From positions 70,740,736 to 70,804,735 of the forward strand of contig NW_026262712.1 of assembly GCF_021869535.1 (NCBI RefSeq): 64,000 nucleotides of DNA. Reading direction: 5' to 3'. A program made the translations under genes and the position numbers. The notes below the pieces were generated by a model. The model was not told the DNA's origin. It was given only the letters and a program-made list of their open reading frames with translations, and searched no databases. Below, piece after piece: positions 61,797-64,000 of this stretch (the first letter of the stretch is position 1; each line of letters opens with the position of its first letter). The stretch comes from Mytilus californianus. Lineage: Eukaryota; Mollusca; Bivalvia; Mytilida; Mytilidae.

Positions 61797-61880
61797 TGTC
61801 AGAAGTGGGATTCGAACCCACGCCTGGAGAACCAGACTGCGACCTGAACGCAGCGCCTTAGACCACTCGGCAATCCTGAC
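61797..61880 (-). tRNA. tRNA-Leu(CAG), nt 9 G>T variant
   Basis: Changes the second A-box base from purine to T, against the TRGY consensus. Expected to weaken TFIIIC contact. Followed by an AAACTTG spacer. Confidence 0.87.
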
Positions 61881-62200
61881 AAGACATCAAACTTGACACT
61901 AATTTGTCCCTTTATATCTCAGCACCCAAATAAATGCTTCAATTCAAGCCTAGTTAGAGTCCTGGATCAGATCAAGCTTTTATAGATAGAATTATAAGTA
62001 ATTGCTTCGATAAAACACTTCTTGCATGTCAATTAAGAGAATATCCTCGTTCAGAAACGAGATTTAAAGAGGTTCTTTTCATTAAAAACAGGGTTTGCGC
62101 ATCTAAGAATTGGCGGTATTGTGTCAAACATCTTTTTCAATGGTTAAACTGTTCCTGAGATGTCTATAACATGTATAGGTGCCAATAAAAATATACAATT

Positions 62201-62284
62201 TGTCAGAAGTGGGATTCGAACCCACGCCTGGAGAACCAGACTGCGACCTGAACGCAGCGCCTTAGACCACTCGGCCATCCTGAC
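62201..62284 (-). tRNA. tRNA-Leu(CAG), consensus
   Basis: Matches the reference; sits between two nt-9 variants. Confidence 0.94.
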
Positions 62285-62604
62285 AAGACATCAAAATTGA
62301 CACTAATTTGTCCCTTTATATCTCAGCACCCAAATAAATGCTTCAATTCAAGCCTAGTTAGAGTCCTGGATCAGATCAAGCTTTTATAGATAGAATTATA
62401 AGTAATTGCTTCGATAAAACACTTCTTGCATGTCAATTAAGAGAATATCCTCGTTCAGAAACGAGATTTAAAGAGGTTCTTTTCATTAAAAACAGGGTTT
62501 GCGCATCTAAGAATTGGCGGTATTGTGTCAAACATCTTTTTCAATGGTTAAACTGTTCCTGAGATGTCTATAACATGTATAGGTGCCAATAAAAATATAC
62601 AATT

Positions 62605-62688
62605 TGTCAGAAGTGGGATTCGAACCCACGCCTGGAGAACCAGACTGCGACCTGAACGCAGCGCCTTAGACCACTCGGCTATCCTGAC
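62605..62688 (-). tRNA. tRNA-Leu(CAG), nt 9 G>A variant
   Basis: The A box still fits TRGY, so little effect is expected. Confidence 0.87.
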
Positions 62689-63008
62689 AAGACATCAAAA
62701 TTGACACTAATTTGTCCCTTTATATCTCAGCACCCAAATAAATGCTTCAATTCAAGCCTAGTTAGAGTCCTGGATCAGATCAAGCTTTTATAGATAGAAT
62801 TATAAGTAATTGCTTCGATAAAACACTTCTTGCATGTCAATTAAGAGAATATCCTCGTTCAGAAACGAGATTTAAAGAGGTTCTTTTCATTAAAAACAGG
62901 GTTTGCGCATCTAAGAATTGGCGGTATTGTGTCAAACATCTTTTTCAATGGTTAAACTGTTCCTGAGATGTCTATAACATGTATAGGTGCCAATAAAAAT
63001 ATACAATT

Positions 63009-63900
63009 TGTCAGAAGTGGGATTCGAACCCACGCCTGGAGAACCAGACTGCGACCTGAACGCAGCGCCTTAGACCACTCGGCCATCCTGACAAGACATC
63101 AAAATTGACACTAATTTGTCCCTTTATATCTCAGCACCCAAATAAATGCTTCAATTCAAGCCTAGTTAGAGTCCTGGATCAGATCAAGCTTTTATAGATA
63201 GAATTATAAGTAATTGCTTCGATAAAACACTTCTTGCATGTCAATTAAGAGAATATCCTCGTTCAGAAACGAGATTTAAAGAGGTTCTTTTCATTAAAAA
63301 CAGGGTTTGCGCATCTAAGAATTGGCGGTATTGTGTCAAACATCTTTTTCAATGGTTAAACTGTTCCTGAGATGTCTATAACATGTATAGGTGCCAATAA
63401 AAATATACAATTTGTCAGAAGTGGGATTCGAACCCACGCCTGGAGAACCAGACTGCGACCTGAACGCAGCGCCTTAGACCACTCGGCCATCCTGACAAGA
63501 CATCAAAATTGACACTAATTTGTCCCTTTATATCTCAGCACCCAAATAAATGCTTCAATTCAAGCCTAGTTAGAGTCCTGGATCAGATCAAGCTTTTATA
63601 GATAGAATTATAAGTAATTGCTTCGATAAAACACTTCTTGCATGTCAATTAAGAGAATATCCTCGTTCAGAAACGAGATTTAAAGAGGTTCTTTTCATTA
63701 AAAACAGGGTTTGCGCATCTAAGAATTGGCGGTATTGTGTCAAACATCTTTTTCAATGGTTAAACTGTTCCTGAGATGTCTATAACATGTATAGGTGCCA
63801 ATAAAAATATACAATTTGTCAGAAGTGGGATTCGAACCCACGCCTGGAGAACCAGACTGCGACCTGAACGCAGCGCCTTAGACCACTCGGCCATCCTGAC
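63009..63900 (-). tRNA. three consensus tRNA-Leu(CAG) genes (63009, 63413, 63817)
   Basis: Last complete genes in the window. The next unit's spacer is cut at the right edge, just inside the HindIII site, so the array extends further. Confidence 0.94.
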
Positions 63901-64000
63901 AAGACATCAAAATTGACACTAATTTGTCCCTTTATATCTCAGCACCCAAATAAATGCTTCAATTCAAGCCTAGTTAGAGTCCTGGATCAGATCAAGCTTT

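Larger units (their letters stand above)
14895..64000 (-). repeat. tRNA-Leu tandem array 2: 404-bp units, 121 complete genes, continues past the window
   Basis: Complete 84-nt genes follow these rules: starts 15270+404k, k = 0-29 (last 26986-27069); 27389, 27793, 28197; 28670+404k, k = 0-28 (last 39982); 40385+404k, k = 0-58 (last 63817-63900). The phase breaks come from a 1-bp spacer deletion near 27142, a 69-bp-longer unit at 28281-28670, and a 1-bp deletion at the tRNA 5' end near 40064. Recurrent spacer alleles: TATACCTC (near 25488, 27106, 42120, 55856, 58684), CATCACAATT (28288, 30376, 34416, 37244, 40879, 57039), AATGTGTCC (28303, 34836, 37664, 57055), CCCAGATA (28800, 29608, 31628, 32032, 33648, 36476, 40112), AAACTTG (43306, 44115, 44922, 61082, 61890). 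The variable tRNA copies are listed separately. Confidence 0.95.

Noticed and set aside
478..64000. CRISPR-like or bacterial repeat array
   Set aside because: The repeat unit is 404 bp and nearly invariant, with no short repeat/unique spacer alternation and no cas genes; the monomer contains a eukaryotic-type tRNA gene.
478..64000. tRNA-derived SINE family
   Set aside because: Units are head-to-tail at fixed spacing with no target duplications, A-tails or SINE body, and the tRNA is intact; tandem gene amplification fits better.

Overview
The window is animal nuclear DNA, most likely from a bivalve mollusc and probably a marine mussel. The evidence is a eukaryotic tRNA-Leu with internal Pol III A and B boxes, no encoded CCA and T-run terminators; degraded non-LTR (LINE) and Penelope-like retroelements; and dispersed repeats whose wording I recognise from mussel sequences (8531-8690, 10441-10700). 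There are no operons, no ribosome binding sites and no intact protein-coding gene. The species call rests on recall and was not searched.

About 55.6 of the 64 kb is a tandem array of one 404-bp unit. Each unit is one tRNA-Leu gene (84 nt with discriminator A, minus strand, anticodon CAG) plus a 320-bp spacer. The spacer carries a TATAAAG motif about 30 bp upstream of the gene and a T5 Pol III terminator 10 bp after the acceptor stem. Array 1 (478-6936) holds 15 full genes. Array 2 (14895 to the right edge) holds 121 full genes and runs out of the window. Copies are near identical; I list every tRNA variant I could find, including one intact copy whose anticodon is TAG instead of CAG.

Between the arrays lie nested retroelements, all on the minus strand like the tRNA genes. 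A degraded L1/Tx1-like LINE (14894 down to 8311) sits inside a tRNA-Leu gene. tRNA nt 1-55 precede its 5' end and tRNA nt 21-83 follow its A-rich 3' end, so nt 21-55 (35 bp, one mismatch) are duplicated like a target-site duplication. The LINE has an ORF1 zinc knuckle and acidic tail, an APE-type endonuclease, the first half of a reverse transcriptase, about 1.5 kb of foreign sequence in place of the RT core, and a C-terminal zinc-finger region split by a 151-bp foldback MITE. A Penelope-like fragment with a GIY-YIG motif (6933-8241) sits in the T arm of the tRNA remnant next to the LINE 3' end, between 25-bp direct repeats. The first 532 bases of the window repeat 14418-14949 exactly by my reading, so a second copy of the LINE/tRNA 5' junction bounds array 1 on its left.

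Overall this is a satellite-like tRNA gene cluster that expands and homogenises by unequal exchange and also serves as a landing pad for retroelements. The candidate novelty is a LINE lineage inserting within tRNA-Leu genes. The main caveats are that array periodicity can mimic target-site duplications, and that long arrays are prone to assembly error.
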